Notes: generated by a model not told the origin, from the sequence alone. Shown: positions 35,190 through 43,848, numbered from the stretch's first letter. The stretch is 64,000 nucleotides of DNA from Alloboseaceae bacterium BT-24-1 (GCA_025846845.1 JAOYTL010000002.1:475348-539347), one strand, 5' to 3'. Program-made: numbers and translations.

Positions 35190-35906
35190 ATGCGCTTCAT
35201 CCAGACCTTCGAGCTCTACCCTTTCCTCGACTCGGTCGTCAGCCTGCTGGCCGCCTTCGTGCTGGGCGCGCTGATCGGGGCCGAGCGCCAGTATCGGCAG
35301 CGCACTGCGGGCCTGCGCACCACGGTGCTGGTCGCAGTCGGCGCCGCCGCCTTCGTCGATCTCGCCATGCGCATGGCCGGGGCGCACGAGGCGGTGCGCG
35401 TCGTCTCCTATGTCGTCTCCGGCATCGGCTTTCTGGGCGCCGGCGTGATCATGAAGGAGGGGCTGAACGTCCGCGGGCTCAACACCGCCGCGACGCTCTG
35501 GTGCGCGGCCGCGGTCGGTGCCTGCACCGGCGCCGACATGGTGGCCGAGGGCGCGCTGGTCACCGTCTTCGTCATCGCCGGCAACACCTTGCTGCGGCCA
35601 TTGGTCAACGCGATCAACCGCAGCCCGATCAACGAGAAGGCCTCCGAGGCGACCTATGAGGTCGTGGTTACCACCGATCCGGAGGCGCTGCCGTCAGTGC
35701 GCGAGGCAATGGTCGAACTGCTCGAACAGGCGAACTACCCGGTCGGCGACGTCAAGACCGTCGAGCGCGGCGAGGAGGCGATCGAGATCGTCGCGACGCT
35801 GATCAGCACGGCGGTCGAGCGCAAGGAACTCGACGCCGTGGTGGAGCGCATCGAGCGCCTGCCTGGCGTCACTCATGCGACCTGGGAGAGCAGCACGAGC
35901 GATTGA
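35190..35906 (+). CDS. MgtC/SapB-family membrane protein
   Basis: A 238-residue protein. The membrane domain (residues 12-140) has LGALIGAERQYRQRTAGLRTTVLVAVGAAAFV and GIGFLGAGVIMKEGLNVRGLNTAATLWCAAAVGA, the MgtC signature. A C-terminal ACT-like domain (TYEVVVTTDPEALPSVREAMVELLEQANYPVGDVKTV) follows. ATG 35190 gives the family N-terminus; an upstream in-frame start at 35112 does not. In pathogens MgtC helps growth at low Mg and restrains F-ATPase; the role here is not known. Confidence 0.9.
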   Translation: MRFIQTFELYPFLDSVVSLLAAFVLGALIGAERQYRQRTAGLRTTVLVAVGAAAFVDLAMRMAGAHEAVRVVSYVVSGIGFLGAGVIMKEGLNVRGLNTAATLWCAAAVGACTGADMVAEGALVTVFVIAGNTLLRPLVNAINRSPINEKASEATYEVVVTTDPEALPSVREAMVELLEQANYPVGDVKTVERGEEAIEIVATLISTAVERKELDAVVERIERLPGVTHATWESSTSD

Positions 35907-36027
35907 GGGCGTGCTGGCGGCGCGAGTGCGTCGCTCTAGGGTCTACCTTGATGCCTCAAGCATAATGGCTGATTGCTAGACCAAGACCGATCGAAGAAGG
36001 TTGCCTTTCATCGCGAGCGGGGGGCTC

Positions 36028-36318
36028 ATGCAAAGGCTTTCAATCTATCTGGCTGTGATGGTCATAACCGGAGCCGGCCCGGCTCTTGGTTACTGCACTG
36101 AACCGAGCGCCCCGTCCTGCGCGACGCGGTATGGTAGCTTTGATGACCAAGACGATTTTGATAGGTGCCGCCGCCAGATGAACAGCTATCGGTCGGACAC
36201 TGAGCAGTTTGTAAGCTGCCAGAACGACGAAATCCGTAAGGCCCGCAGTGCTGTCGAGGATGCTCTGCGAGAATACGAAAGCACAGTGGACCGCTTCAAT
36301 CGCCGTGCAAAAGGCTGA
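36028..36318 (+). CDS. Small secreted hypothetical protein
   Basis: A 96-residue protein with a signal sequence (about residues 5-22, YLAVMVITGAGPALG). Cysteines at YC, SC, RC and SC are placed to form two disulfides, and a C-terminal helix (DEIRKARSAVEDALREYESTVDRFNRRAKG) looks coiled. ATG 36028 follows GCGGGGGG, so it is preferred to TTG 36001. No family was recognised. Confidence 0.6.
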   Translation: MQRLSIYLAVMVITGAGPALGYCTEPSAPSCATRYGSFDDQDDFDRCRRQMNSYRSDTEQFVSCQNDEIRKARSAVEDALREYESTVDRFNRRAKG

Positions 36319-36553
36319 TCGAAGATGGCCGCGCCTGCCTGAGCGTTCGTGGTAGTGCTAGGCCAGTACCGGCCGCCCTCCGCAACGCCCGTATGCTACC
36401 GATCCGTAGAGGCACGACGCCTTTCAGGCCCCCGGCAGGAGCCGCGATGGTTGCCTAAAGGAAACGCGAGGGGCCACGGGGGAAATCGGGAAACGGCCGG
36501 AGAGAGGAAGGCTTTCTGATTTTTGTGCCTGATTATCCGGAAGGATCAGGGCT

Positions 36554-37411
36554 TCAGCTTTTCGGCCAAAATGGACCGCGGCCTAACTCAACCAAGGGGC
36601 GACCTAGCACAGCTTCCATCTGTATAATCGCCAAGTTCTCCGCTTGAGCGGACCCTTCGTAAGTGACGGTTGAAAGCGTAAGGGTGCGCTCGTTTCCCAC
36701 CCGAAGCGGTCCCAAATTTCGATGCTTATGCTCTTCTTCCGACATTCTGGAAAAATGAATGATGAGTCCATCAAGAAAGAAGCGGAAACATGGCTCTTGA
36801 TACCCCTGAACACCTCCGATGGTGGGTATGGTCTTTGTAAGAGCCATGGGGGCATGGTTGTGACGGACCCCCAAGCTCGATAGTTGGACAAGTGACGCTG
36901 GATAAAACCAGAGAGGTTCCGGATTGCCGTCAAGCACCATCTCCCTCAACTGCTCCAAATCATCCGAGCTTAGCGTGACTTCTGCAAACTCTGGTCTGGT
37001 AGTTGCCGCTGCCCTCCACAAAAGGCTGAGTAGAAACAATCTGAATTCACGGGCGTTCTTTTCATCTCCAAAATCTACCTGCCGGATACCGACGTGAGTA
37101 TCCCCGAAAGGCGTGAAGTCCGGCAGGGTTTGTAACGGACCCCAGCCGCTCCAAACCAATCTATGCCTTCTAAGCGTCGGGATCGCCCAGTTGTCATACT
37201 TCGAGAGGATCGCCTCGCCCTCTTCAGTAACAAGCTCTTTGTCATACCAACTGCTCAGTCGTCGCTCTGTCCGGCCATTGCCTTGCTGTATCAGTCCGGG
37301 GCCGAGGCCATCAGCCCGAGTGAGGGCTTTAGGTAGAAGATGCGAGTCGACAAATCGTCCCGGTATCTTGGTCAGTTTGCAGATGCCATCTCTAGTAGGC
37401 TTTCGGCCCAT
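36554..37411 (-). CDS. Hypothetical protein with N-terminal SHLLPK motif
   Basis: A 285-residue protein. The start is ATG 37411 (MGRKPTRDGICKLTKIPGRFVDSHLLPKAL); in-frame extensions to 37630 read into the rpsD terminator region. The C...SH[IL][IL]PK pattern is typical of a group of unannotated proteins with an N-terminal HNH-like or zinc-ribbon start, though here only one cysteine remains. The rest is mixed alpha/beta. Low GC relative to the core and position next to the rpsD island suggest it is also acquired. Confidence 0.6.
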   Translation of the reverse strand: MGRKPTRDGICKLTKIPGRFVDSHLLPKALTRADGLGPGLIQQGNGRTERRLSSWYDKELVTEEGEAILSKYDNWAIPTLRRHRLVWSGWGPLQTLPDFTPFGDTHVGIRQVDFGDEKNAREFRLFLLSLLWRAAATTRPEFAEVTLSSDDLEQLREMVLDGNPEPLWFYPASLVQLSSLGVRHNHAPMALTKTIPTIGGVQGYQEPCFRFFLDGLIIHFSRMSEEEHKHRNLGPLRVGNERTLTLSTVTYEGSAQAENLAIIQMEAVLGRPLVELGRGPFWPKS

Positions 37412-37595
37412 ATACGTATTACCCGTAAGTTTCCGGACGCGCGGTGGACAGCCTGCGGGACCCTGCCGGGCGGCTCCAGGAGCGCCTTGAGAGAGACGGG
37501 CTGAAGATGCCCAGGCGAGAGGGATAGAGGTCACGCCAGGGAGCGTAGGCGGGCCGGAGCTAAGGCTCAACAGCCAACCTGCGTGTGCACTCAGC

Positions 37596-37626
37596 AAAAA
37601 AGGGCGGCCCTTGCGGACCGCCCTTT
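37596..37626 (-). terminator. Original rpsD terminator, now cut off by the island
   Basis: On the minus strand GGGCGG-TCC-GCAA-GGG-CCGCCC forms a strong hairpin followed by T6 (stems 37602-37607 and 37618-37623, with A-run at 37596-37601 on the plus strand). It lies about 50 bp beyond the left copy of the rpsD end, where the rpsD terminator would be before integration. Confidence 0.8.
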
Positions 37627-37676
37627 CCATGAATCCCGCCAGAGGCTTGCGCGCTCCGGCTGATATCTCAGATCAG

Positions 37677-37693
37677 CGCGAGTAGAACTCGAT
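37677..37693. repeat. Left attachment repeat (att core, rpsD 3'-end duplicate)
   Basis: CGCGAGTAGAACTCGAT. Read on the minus strand it encodes the last residues IEFYSR of ribosomal protein S4, then runs into CTGATC, which was presumably the native sequence after the gene. The matching right copy is at 50121-50137. Confidence 0.88.
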
Positions 37694-37721
37694 ACAGGTC
37701 CTGCCTAACACCTTGAACCTA

Positions 37722-37749
37722 TTGACGCATAACACCTTTTTGGTATGCG
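37722..37749 (+). promoter_or_regulatory. Predicted integrase promoter
   Basis: TTGACG (37722-37727) and TATGCG (37744-37749) are 16 bp apart. The predicted start near 37757 falls in the arm-type repeats, so integrase binding would repress its own promoter. Confidence 0.5.
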
Positions 37750-37787
37750 TGTGGGGTGAAACGTGTGGGGGGGCGTGTGGGGTGGCG
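37747..37787 (+). repeat. Left arm-type repeat cluster
   Basis: Three GTGTGGGG boxes begin at 37749, 37763 and 37775, so spaced 14 and 12 bp. The same three-box pattern with the same spacing occurs at the right end (50013-50053). These are likely the arm-binding sites of the integrase N-terminal domain. Confidence 0.7.
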
Positions 37788-39269
37788 AAGGTTGCGGGAT
37801 ACCTTGAGCAGCGCAGAGCCGGCTTCTCAGCAGTCGTGGATGTACCGTCCTCAAAGCGCGAGGCCGTGGGCAGCAAGCGCCTGAAGAAGGGGCTGGCAAC
37901 GCGAGACAAGCACGTCGCGAAGGCCCGGCTGGCGAAGGCGCTGCTTGAACTCCATGCTCGCATCGACGCTGCTTGCCGCCACAACGCTGACACCGACCCT
38001 GTGACTGCAGAAGCCATGGCCTACCGCGAGCAGATGGAAGCCGTTCGTAAGCCGGGCGGAGGGGTCTATCAGCCGGAAACCGTTTGGGACCCCGCCACGG
38101 GCACCGAGCTTGTCGTCGAGGTGGACATAGCAGAGGACATTGTCCGCGAGACGATTGAGGCTCGGGGCGGGGAGATTGCCGCCGAAGAGGGATCGGACCG
38201 GGCGAAGGCGTTTGCCGATATCGCTATGGGGCGGGCAACGCCGCTGAAGCATCACGTGGAAACATGGCTGTCCGAGCCGGGCAAGAGGGGCACGGTACGT
38301 GCTCCGCGTACGGTGATGGAATACCGGGCCATGCTTGACTCGTTCGCGCTCTGGCTTGGCGGCGAAGGGCTCGGCTCGACTTTGGAGGGTGTCACGCGGG
38401 TGGTGGCGGGCCGGTATGTTAGCTCGCTCCACAAGCAGAACCGGAGCCCAGCCCGAATGCGGGACATCTTGGCTGCTCTCTCGACCTACTGGGGTTGGCT
38501 GGAGGCGCGTGGGTTCGCCCGACGAGGGGGCAACCCGTGGAAAGAGCAGGACATCCCGAAGGTACAGAAAGCGCAGGCGCTAAGGGCTGTGACTGACAGC
38601 GAAGACGAGGATGATGGTCTCCGCCCATTTTCTGATGACGAGCTGGTTACGCTTTTCGCCAAAGCACCAGACGCGGGTATGCGCGACGTCATGGCGCTTT
38701 CAGCCCTCTCGGGGATGCGCATTGCGGAGGTGTGTTCGCTTACTGTTGGGCAGTGTGCGGACGGCATCTTTGACGTGCGCGGAACCAAGACCAAAGCGGC
38801 GCGGAGGAAGGTGCCCATCCATCCCGACTTGCAGGCACTGGTAGATCAGCGGCGTGACGGCAGGGAATCGGACGCGTGGTTGCTTGAAGAGGCCGGCGAG
38901 CCGGACAAATTTGGCAAGCGGTCCCCCAACATGAGCGCAGCGTTCTACCGTTTCCGCACCCGCGCTAAGGTGGACGACAGGGCTCCCGGCAAGACGATGT
39001 CGCTGGTCAACTTCCACTCTTTCCGCCGTTGGTTCGTCTCGGAAGCCGTGAAGGCCGGGACCCCCGTCCATGTGGTCCGACAGGTTGTCGGGCACGAACA
39101 GCCGAAGAGCGATGTCACCCTGAGTACCTACTTCAAAGGCGAGCTGACGGAAGCGAAGCGGGCCTGTGTCGCCTCCGTGATGCTGCCCGCAAAGGTCAGG
39201 AAGGTTCTCGGCGTTGAGCTGGGAGAGCAACCATTGGAGCCCGGTGCAACCACGGCGGAGGCAGCATAG
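37782..39269 (+). CDS. int: Tyrosine recombinase/integrase of the rpsD island
   Basis: A 495-residue phage-type integrase from GTG 37782 (an in-frame TTG at 37713 is possible but sits before the promoter). An N-terminal SAM-like core-binding domain (about residues 170-250) precedes the catalytic domain. Catalytic residues seen are Arg in LSGMRIAEV (about 312), Lys in the KTKAARRKVPIH strand, His-x-x-Arg in FHSFRRW (about 411-415), His in VGHEQ and the nucleophile Tyr in LSTYFKG (about 449). It should insert the island at the rpsD end. Confidence 0.93.
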   Translation: MAKVAGYLEQRRAGFSAVVDVPSSKREAVGSKRLKKGLATRDKHVAKARLAKALLELHARIDAACRHNADTDPVTAEAMAYREQMEAVRKPGGGVYQPETVWDPATGTELVVEVDIAEDIVRETIEARGGEIAAEEGSDRAKAFADIAMGRATPLKHHVETWLSEPGKRGTVRAPRTVMEYRAMLDSFALWLGGEGLGSTLEGVTRVVAGRYVSSLHKQNRSPARMRDILAALSTYWGWLEARGFARRGGNPWKEQDIPKVQKAQALRAVTDSEDEDDGLRPFSDDELVTLFAKAPDAGMRDVMALSALSGMRIAEVCSLTVGQCADGIFDVRGTKTKAARRKVPIHPDLQALVDQRRDGRESDAWLLEEAGEPDKFGKRSPNMSAAFYRFRTRAKVDDRAPGKTMSLVNFHSFRRWFVSEAVKAGTPVHVVRQVVGHEQPKSDVTLSTYFKGELTEAKRACVASVMLPAKVRKVLGVELGEQPLEPGATTAEAA

Positions 39270-39422
39270 GTCCCGGATGTTTGGGTACGCCTGTCTGCCT
39301 CCTCTCTCGGGCATGGATAGGTCAGTACCCTGGCTGTGGACCGGCATGGGCGGCAGCAATCAAGCGGCGCCGCAAAATGCGTGTTATGATCGCCTACGCT
39401 GAGGGGGCAGGACAGCATTGGC

Positions 39423-40295
39423 ATGAGTGGTGAGCATCACGGCGACCGGAGGGCCCGCGAAAGCAGACAGCATCACGTTTCGCAGCCATCGACTAAGACC
39501 GCATGGACGCGAGCTGCCTTCGCAGCAATCGTCTTGTTGAGCGCCGCACAAGTGGCTGCAGGGCCCCTTGAGGACGCGACCGCTGCTTACGCGAGGGGCG
39601 ACTACGCCACTGTTCTGCGGCTTTTGCGTCCGCTTGCCGACCAAGGTCACGCTCCCGCGCAGGCCCGGCTCGGCTTCGCGTACGCCAATGGCGAGGGCGT
39701 GCCACGGAGCCAATTCGAGGCGGCGAAGTGGTATCGCCTTGCCGCTGACCAAGGCGACGTCAGTGCTCAGAACAACCTCGGCGTCATGTACACCAAAGGC
39801 GAGGGGGTGCCGCAGAACCACACCGAGGCGGTCAAGTGGTACCGCCTTGCCGCTGATCAAGGCCACGCCGACGCGCAGAGCAATCTCGGCGACATGTACC
39901 GCAATGGCGAGGGCGTACCACGGAGCCACGCCGAGGCGGTGAAATGGTATCGCCTCGCCGCCGACCAAGGCCGCGCCTCTTCGCAGCGCATGCTCGGCGT
40001 TATGTACCGCAAAGGCGAGGGGGTGCCGCAGAACCATGCCGAGGCGGTGAAGTGGGTTCGCCTCGCCGCTGACCAAGGCCACGCCCCCGCGCAAGGCATT
40101 CTCGGTATCGCCTACCACAATGGTGAGGGCGTGCCGCAGGATTACGTCCGCGCACACATGTGGTTCAACTTGTCGGCCGCGCAGGGCGACAAAGTTGCCG
40201 CGGAATACAGAAACCGCATTTCAAAGCGCATGACTTCCGCGCAAATCGCAGACGCGCAGAAGCTGGCGAGTGAGTGGCAAGCCAAACGGCGTTGA
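39423..40295 (+). CDS. Sel1-repeat protein
   Basis: A 290-residue protein with an N-terminal signal or anchor (about residues 28-46) and five or more 36-residue Sel1-like repeats with the pattern AQxxLGxMYxxGEGVPQxxxEAVKWYRLAADQGH. The nucleotide repeats are well conserved, so the gene could expand or contract by recombination. Sel1 proteins usually act as scaffolds in envelope or regulatory complexes. It is the first cargo gene after the integrase. Confidence 0.88.
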   Translation: MSGEHHGDRRARESRQHHVSQPSTKTAWTRAAFAAIVLLSAAQVAAGPLEDATAAYARGDYATVLRLLRPLADQGHAPAQARLGFAYANGEGVPRSQFEAAKWYRLAADQGDVSAQNNLGVMYTKGEGVPQNHTEAVKWYRLAADQGHADAQSNLGDMYRNGEGVPRSHAEAVKWYRLAADQGRASSQRMLGVMYRKGEGVPQNHAEAVKWVRLAADQGHAPAQGILGIAYHNGEGVPQDYVRAHMWFNLSAAQGDKVAAEYRNRISKRMTSAQIADAQKLASEWQAKRR

Positions 40296-40313
40296 TATGC
40301 ATTAAGGCACCAG

Positions 40314-40325
40314 CCACCTACAGCC
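40314..40325 (+). repeat. Short copy of an island intergenic motif
   Basis: CCACCTACAGCC between the Sel1 gene and the next resembles ACCCTACAGGCC in the longer repeats at 41584 and 43592. Support is weak by itself. Confidence 0.3.
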
Positions 40326-40448
40326 TTTCGCGTGGACCGGCCAGCGGCGCACCATCACTGCCTGATGGCTGGCGCTCCATCTAGGCTGAGCGTCCATTCC
40401 TTGGCGGTGTCGATGGCGCTGCAATTCGTAGCAAGCGAGCCTTTCAGA

Positions 40449-41396
40449 TCAGGTCAAGCCGTCCACGATGATGAGCTTGGTTTGCGAGCAGCGCTCGATG
40501 ACTGACAGCTCGGTGTACTGCATCGACCACTCAAAATCTCGGGCGGTTGGAACCGACCTTCCGAAGCTCGCGAACCTCTCACGCCAGTAGCTGTCTTTGT
40601 CCAACTCTGGATCGACCACGGACAAGGCGCGGAGAATGTGGCTGGCGTGCCGTGTGTGACGGGGAGATGTGCCGGCAGTCGAGAGGTTGGCTGCGATGAA
40701 TACGCGCCCATCCTTAACGGCGGTAGTTGCGAAGCCCCGCCTTGCGAGACGGAACTCATCCTTGTGATCTTCAGGATTGCGCGGAGGCCGGATGCCCTGA
40801 AGCTCCCAAGCGCCGGATGATGCACGCGCTTCAATGACTGCGTCGTGCAGCGTCCCGTCATCAAAACTCTTGTGGTCGCCTACCATCAGGAAGGTTGCGT
40901 GGTATCGCCCGAACTCTACGTAGAGAAGGTGGCCGTGCTTTCCCTGCTCTGCTCCACGGCTTTTCCCGTTCGCTGGAACGAAATGCAGGTGATGGATGCC
41001 GTACGCGTTGAGCGCGAAGTCCTTGTCTGCCCACTTCGTCTGTTTGCCTTCGCCGTTCTCTGCGCCAGACTGGTACCCGTCGCTGAGAACCCGACCGGAG
41101 AGATACGGCGTCAGGTTGCTTCCGGCTTTGACAGCGGCCTCAAGCGCGAGAACGTCTCCGCCGCGCTCCATGGCAGCTTGGCTTTTCCAGAACGCCGGAG
41201 CGTACGAGACCGTACGGCGGCGGGGTTGAATGAAGCGCGACGCCCAGTTGACGTAGGCGAGCATGGTTTGCGGCATGTTCAAGGATGCCAGCGCCATTTG
41301 TGAGCCCGGCAGTGCGGGAATGTTAGCTACGAGCTGTGAGCGGAGTGTCTCAAGCCGAGGCGGGAGGCCGTTAGCAGAACCGCTCAGACCGCTCAC
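40449..41396 (-). CDS. Hypothetical island protein with HHLH motif
   Basis: The frame is open upstream to 41693, but the N-terminal extension looks non-coding and overlaps a repeat; GTG 41396 gives 315 residues and the true start may be as far up as about 41460. The core has PALPGSQMALASLNMPQTMLAYVNWA, then ALNAYGIHHLHFVPANG, HLLYVEFGRYHATFLMVGDHKSFDDGTLHDAV. That GIHHLHF...LLYV...GDHKSF pattern recurs in unannotated mobile-element proteins and recalls a small RNase-like core. No assigned family. Confidence 0.55.
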   Translation of the reverse strand: MSGLSGSANGLPPRLETLRSQLVANIPALPGSQMALASLNMPQTMLAYVNWASRFIQPRRRTVSYAPAFWKSQAAMERGGDVLALEAAVKAGSNLTPYLSGRVLSDGYQSGAENGEGKQTKWADKDFALNAYGIHHLHFVPANGKSRGAEQGKHGHLLYVEFGRYHATFLMVGDHKSFDDGTLHDAVIEARASSGAWELQGIRPPRNPEDHKDEFRLARRGFATTAVKDGRVFIAANLSTAGTSPRHTRHASHILRALSVVDPELDKDSYWRERFASFGRSVPTARDFEWSMQYTELSVIERCSQTKLIIVDGLT

Positions 41397-41583
41397 AATA
41401 AGGCCCCGGATGTTTGGGTCGCGCCCCTGAAACCACTTCCTAACAGAGCCGAGTCCGAAAATCCCCCCGTGCCACTGCCGTCCCCGCAACGCGCCCGCCC
41501 GGGAACCGTTAGGGCATCGGCTGGCGGGCGCGGTGTGTAGCCCGGAGCAGCAACCATCCGCCGCTCCTGAATGCCGCATTCCG

Positions 41584-41616
41584 GTGGTGAGGGGTGGACC
41601 GTGCAGGCCTGTCCCG
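41584..41616 (+). repeat. 33-bp dispersed intergenic repeat, copy 1
   Basis: GTGGTGAGG-GGTGGACCGTGCAGGCC-TGTCCCG matches the copy at 43592-43624 at 27 of 33 positions in the same orientation. It lies between the HHLH protein start and the Abi gene end. Confidence 0.6.
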
Positions 41617-41714
41617 GTCCTTGTTGGTAAGTCCGTGCCTGCCACCCACGAGCGGCCGCTGACGACGCTTCTCGCAATGGCAACAGTTCCCATTCCGCTC
41701 CGTTGCAGCCGATG

Positions 41715-42488
41715 TCAGGCCCCGAACCGATTGGCTTCGACGGACTTCACGAAGCGGAGGAAAGCCGTGACGGCGTCATAAATGAACCGGGCTTCCGCGA
41801 GGTGTAGGAGTTCGTTGTCGTGCGCAAGGGAGCGATTATTGCGGACGTGGTTGTATTTCTCGAAAATGCCGATTGCGCTCTTGACGATCAACTTGGTGAC
41901 ATCACGCAGCTCGCGCTCTTGCTCCAACGCTTTCACATACCTACCGATGCGACTGTGTAACGGCTCGCTTCGATCCCACACGACGCCACGCGTATCGAGC
42001 AGGTGCCCGAACTTCTTCATGCAGTAGGTGTGCAGCCTGTCCAGCGCTGCCTGTGGCTTGTTCGCCCCGATGTCTCTATTCAGCGCGGCGATTAGCTCAT
42101 CCAGTGTCTCGTCTTTGACAAAACGCTCCAATGCATCAGTGCTTGGAACAGCGCCGCTGCCCTCAATCTTGTCTATGAGAGCAAACAGACGCTCCTTCAC
42201 TTTTGGAGACGTCTCCTCCTGAGGGTAGCGGGGCGAATTTTCGCGGTATTCCCATAGACGCCGTAAGACGCGTGCGACGATGTATTCGTCTTCAGTGGCA
42301 ACAAATGCCCGCAAATGCTTTGCTTTTGACGATCCGTTGAAGCGGTAAATTTCGTCGTAGATGTTGATGCTGAACTCATCATCGAAGAATTCGGACATTG
42401 TTCGGTCGGAGAAGTCCAAGACGTACCCACCGTTCATGTCAAACGCATCGTCGATCACGCGCATCTCAGAATGCTTCAGGCTCACCAT
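41715..42488 (-). CDS. Abortive-infection-like protein with C-terminal HEPN-type motif
   Basis: A 257-residue protein. An N-terminal alpha/beta region (MVSLKHSEMRVIDDAFDMNGGYVLDFSDRTMSEFF) resembles AbiJ-type N-terminal domains. The C-terminal helices hold KYNHVRNNRSLAHDNELLHLAEARFIYDAVTAFL, as in Abi_C proteins. The RNNRSLAH segment fits the HEPN ribonuclease motif R-[polar]-x(4-6)-H. It is likely a phage-triggered RNase toxin. It diverges from a serine recombinase across a 210-bp region with inverted repeats. Confidence 0.72.
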   Translation of the reverse strand: MVSLKHSEMRVIDDAFDMNGGYVLDFSDRTMSEFFDDEFSINIYDEIYRFNGSSKAKHLRAFVATEDEYIVARVLRRLWEYRENSPRYPQEETSPKVKERLFALIDKIEGSGAVPSTDALERFVKDETLDELIAALNRDIGANKPQAALDRLHTYCMKKFGHLLDTRGVVWDRSEPLHSRIGRYVKALEQERELRDVTKLIVKSAIGIFEKYNHVRNNRSLAHDNELLHLAEARFIYDAVTAFLRFVKSVEANRFGA

Positions 42489-42591
42489 CGTCAGTCCGCC
42501 TCAGCTCGTTGGAGCAACCTTCGCCCCGGTGCTCCACCTCCCTACCGAAAACCAATACGTTCCGCCATGTCACTTCGGGGTACACCCTAGA

Positions 42592-42685
42592 GTGACGCCA
42601 GTATGTTACGCCTAGCGCGTCACATCAGGGTTGACATCGGCAATTTGTTACGTCAAACCTCGCGGATCTAGACCCTGACGTTACA
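42592..42685. promoter_or_regulatory. Candidate resolvase binding (res-like) sites
   Basis: Dyads in a row: GTGACGC (42592-42598)/GCGTCAC (42617-42623); TGTTACGC (42604-42611)/GCGTCACA (42617-42624, 7/8); and TGTTACGTCA (42646-42655)/TGACGTTACA (42676-42685, 9/10). They share TGTTACG half-sites and lie just upstream of the recombinase start, as res sites do. Confidence 0.5.
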
Positions 42686-42698
42686 CAAAGGCTCTGCC

Positions 42699-43250
42699 AT
42701 GACGAAGATCGGCTACGCGCGTGTCTCGACCACGGACCAAGATTATGAGGGGCAGGTTGAGCGGCTGAAGGCTGAAGGTTGCACGACCATCCGCAAGGAG
42801 AAGGTCAGCGCCGCAAGCCGAGATGGCCGCGACGAGCTGGCCGCGATCCTCGACTTCCTCCGTCCTGGCGATGAGCTGATGGTGACGCGGCTCGACCGAC
42901 TCGGCCGCTCGACACGTGATGTCCTCAACATTGTCCACGAGTGCGACCTGAAGGGGGCCAGCCTCACCGTCCTAGAGCCTCACGTCTCCACCAAAGGGGA
43001 CACCGGCAGGATCGTTCTCACGGTCCTCGGGATGGTCGCGGAGATGGAGCGGGGCTTCATCAAGGCACGCCAGCGGGACGGCATCGCCAAGGCGAAGGAC
43101 GCCGGGGTCTACACGGGCGGTAAGCGCCGGATCGATGCCGAGAAGGTGCGGAGCCTAAAGGCCGAGGGCAAGGGACCGACAGAGATTGCGAAGGCGCTTG
43201 GGGTGAGCAGGATGCAAGTTCACAGGATACTGACGGCGGAGACGGCTTGA
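42699..43250 (+). CDS. Serine recombinase, resolvase/invertase family
   Basis: A 183-residue small serine recombinase of normal length. It starts MTKIGYARVSTTDQD with catalytic Ser10, keeps Arg residues in LMVTRLDRLGRSTRDV (about 62-76) and a long E-helix (VLGMVAEMERGFIKARQRDGIAKAKDAG), and ends in a Hin-like helix-turn-helix (KGPTEIAKALGVSRMQVHRIL). It could resolve dimers, invert DNA or serve as an accessory mobility enzyme of the island. Its stop overlaps the next ATG by one base. Confidence 0.93.
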   Translation: MTKIGYARVSTTDQDYEGQVERLKAEGCTTIRKEKVSAASRDGRDELAAILDFLRPGDELMVTRLDRLGRSTRDVLNIVHECDLKGASLTVLEPHVSTKGDTGRIVLTVLGMVAEMERGFIKARQRDGIAKAKDAGVYTGGKRRIDAEKVRSLKAEGKGPTEIAKALGVSRMQVHRILTAETA

Positions 43251-43528
43251 TGATGGGCGCAATTCTACAGTGGGGCTCCGTAGCGCTGGCGGTGGTCTCG
43301 GCTGCTTGTTGGCTCCGCAGCGCCACGGTGAAGGTTAGCCACGAAACGGAGATGAGGCGTCGTAAGCTGGAGGCCGAGAAGCGGGGCACCGTGCCGAATT
43401 ACGCGAGCGCGGCATTGGACGGGTGGGACCTGTCTGCAACCTTTGCAGCCCAATCGCGGTGGAATGCTGCGGGCGCTGTGTTCGCCGGGGTCGCCGTTCT
43501 TTCACAGGCCGTTGCTCCGCTGGTCTGA
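43250..43528 (+). CDS. Small two-helix membrane protein
   Basis: A 92-residue protein starting at ATG 43250, overlapping the recombinase TGA by one base (TGATG), so it is translationally coupled. Two hydrophobic helices lie at about residues 8-22 and 74-90, with a basic stretch (HETEMRRRKLEAEKRG) between them. No family was recognised; holin-like or toxin-like roles are guesses. Confidence 0.5.
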   Translation: MMGAILQWGSVALAVVSAACWLRSATVKVSHETEMRRRKLEAEKRGTVPNYASAALDGWDLSATFAAQSRWNAAGAVFAGVAVLSQAVAPLV

Positions 43529-43848
43529 TTGTCCGCCACCATAAGTGAGAGGACGCCGAAAGCCCTACTCGCCCGTGAATGACCCTTTCCCGTGGTGAGG
43601 TGTGCACCCTACAGGCCCGTTCCGATGTCTTCGGCTACTGGCCTACCTGCCCGCCGGAGCGGCCGTTGGTGGCGTGTCCCGCAATGGAGATATTCTCCTT
43701 AAGACAACCCATCAGCGCCGTGACTCGAACCGGCCTAATCGACTCAAAACTGTCATTGGACGGGCACGACTCCGCCACGGCATGACATCCGCAGGCCGCT
43801 TCATTCGCCGGGCGAAATCATCTGCCCGCCGGCCCCCGAGGACACGCC
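43529..43848. other. 320-bp stretch without a convincing gene
   Basis: It holds CCGCCACCATAAGTG (43533-43547), a near copy of 44576-44590, and the second copy of the 33-bp island repeat (43592-43624). A reading frame at 43579-43785 exists but has no recognisable features. Confidence 0.5.
43592..43624 (+). repeat. 33-bp dispersed intergenic repeat, copy 2
   Basis: GTGGTGAGG-TGTGCACCCTACAGGCC-CGTTCCG, 27/33 identical to 41584-41616. The preceding CCCTTTCCCGTG also occurs at about 45291-45304, where it begins a third, weaker copy. Confidence 0.6.

Noticed and set aside
37673..38017. Minus-strand frame ending in IEFYSR at the left att site
   Set aside because: Its last residues match S4 only because of the att duplication; the rest is antisense to the integrase gene.
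39655..40100. Repeated DNA that might suggest a CRISPR or satellite array
   Set aside because: The roughly 108-bp periodicity is in frame and encodes Sel1 repeats.
39275..41420. 15-bp identical string CCCGGATGTTTGGGT at 39275 and 41405
   Set aside because: Two short copies only, one probably inside a gene; could be chance within a 12-kb island.
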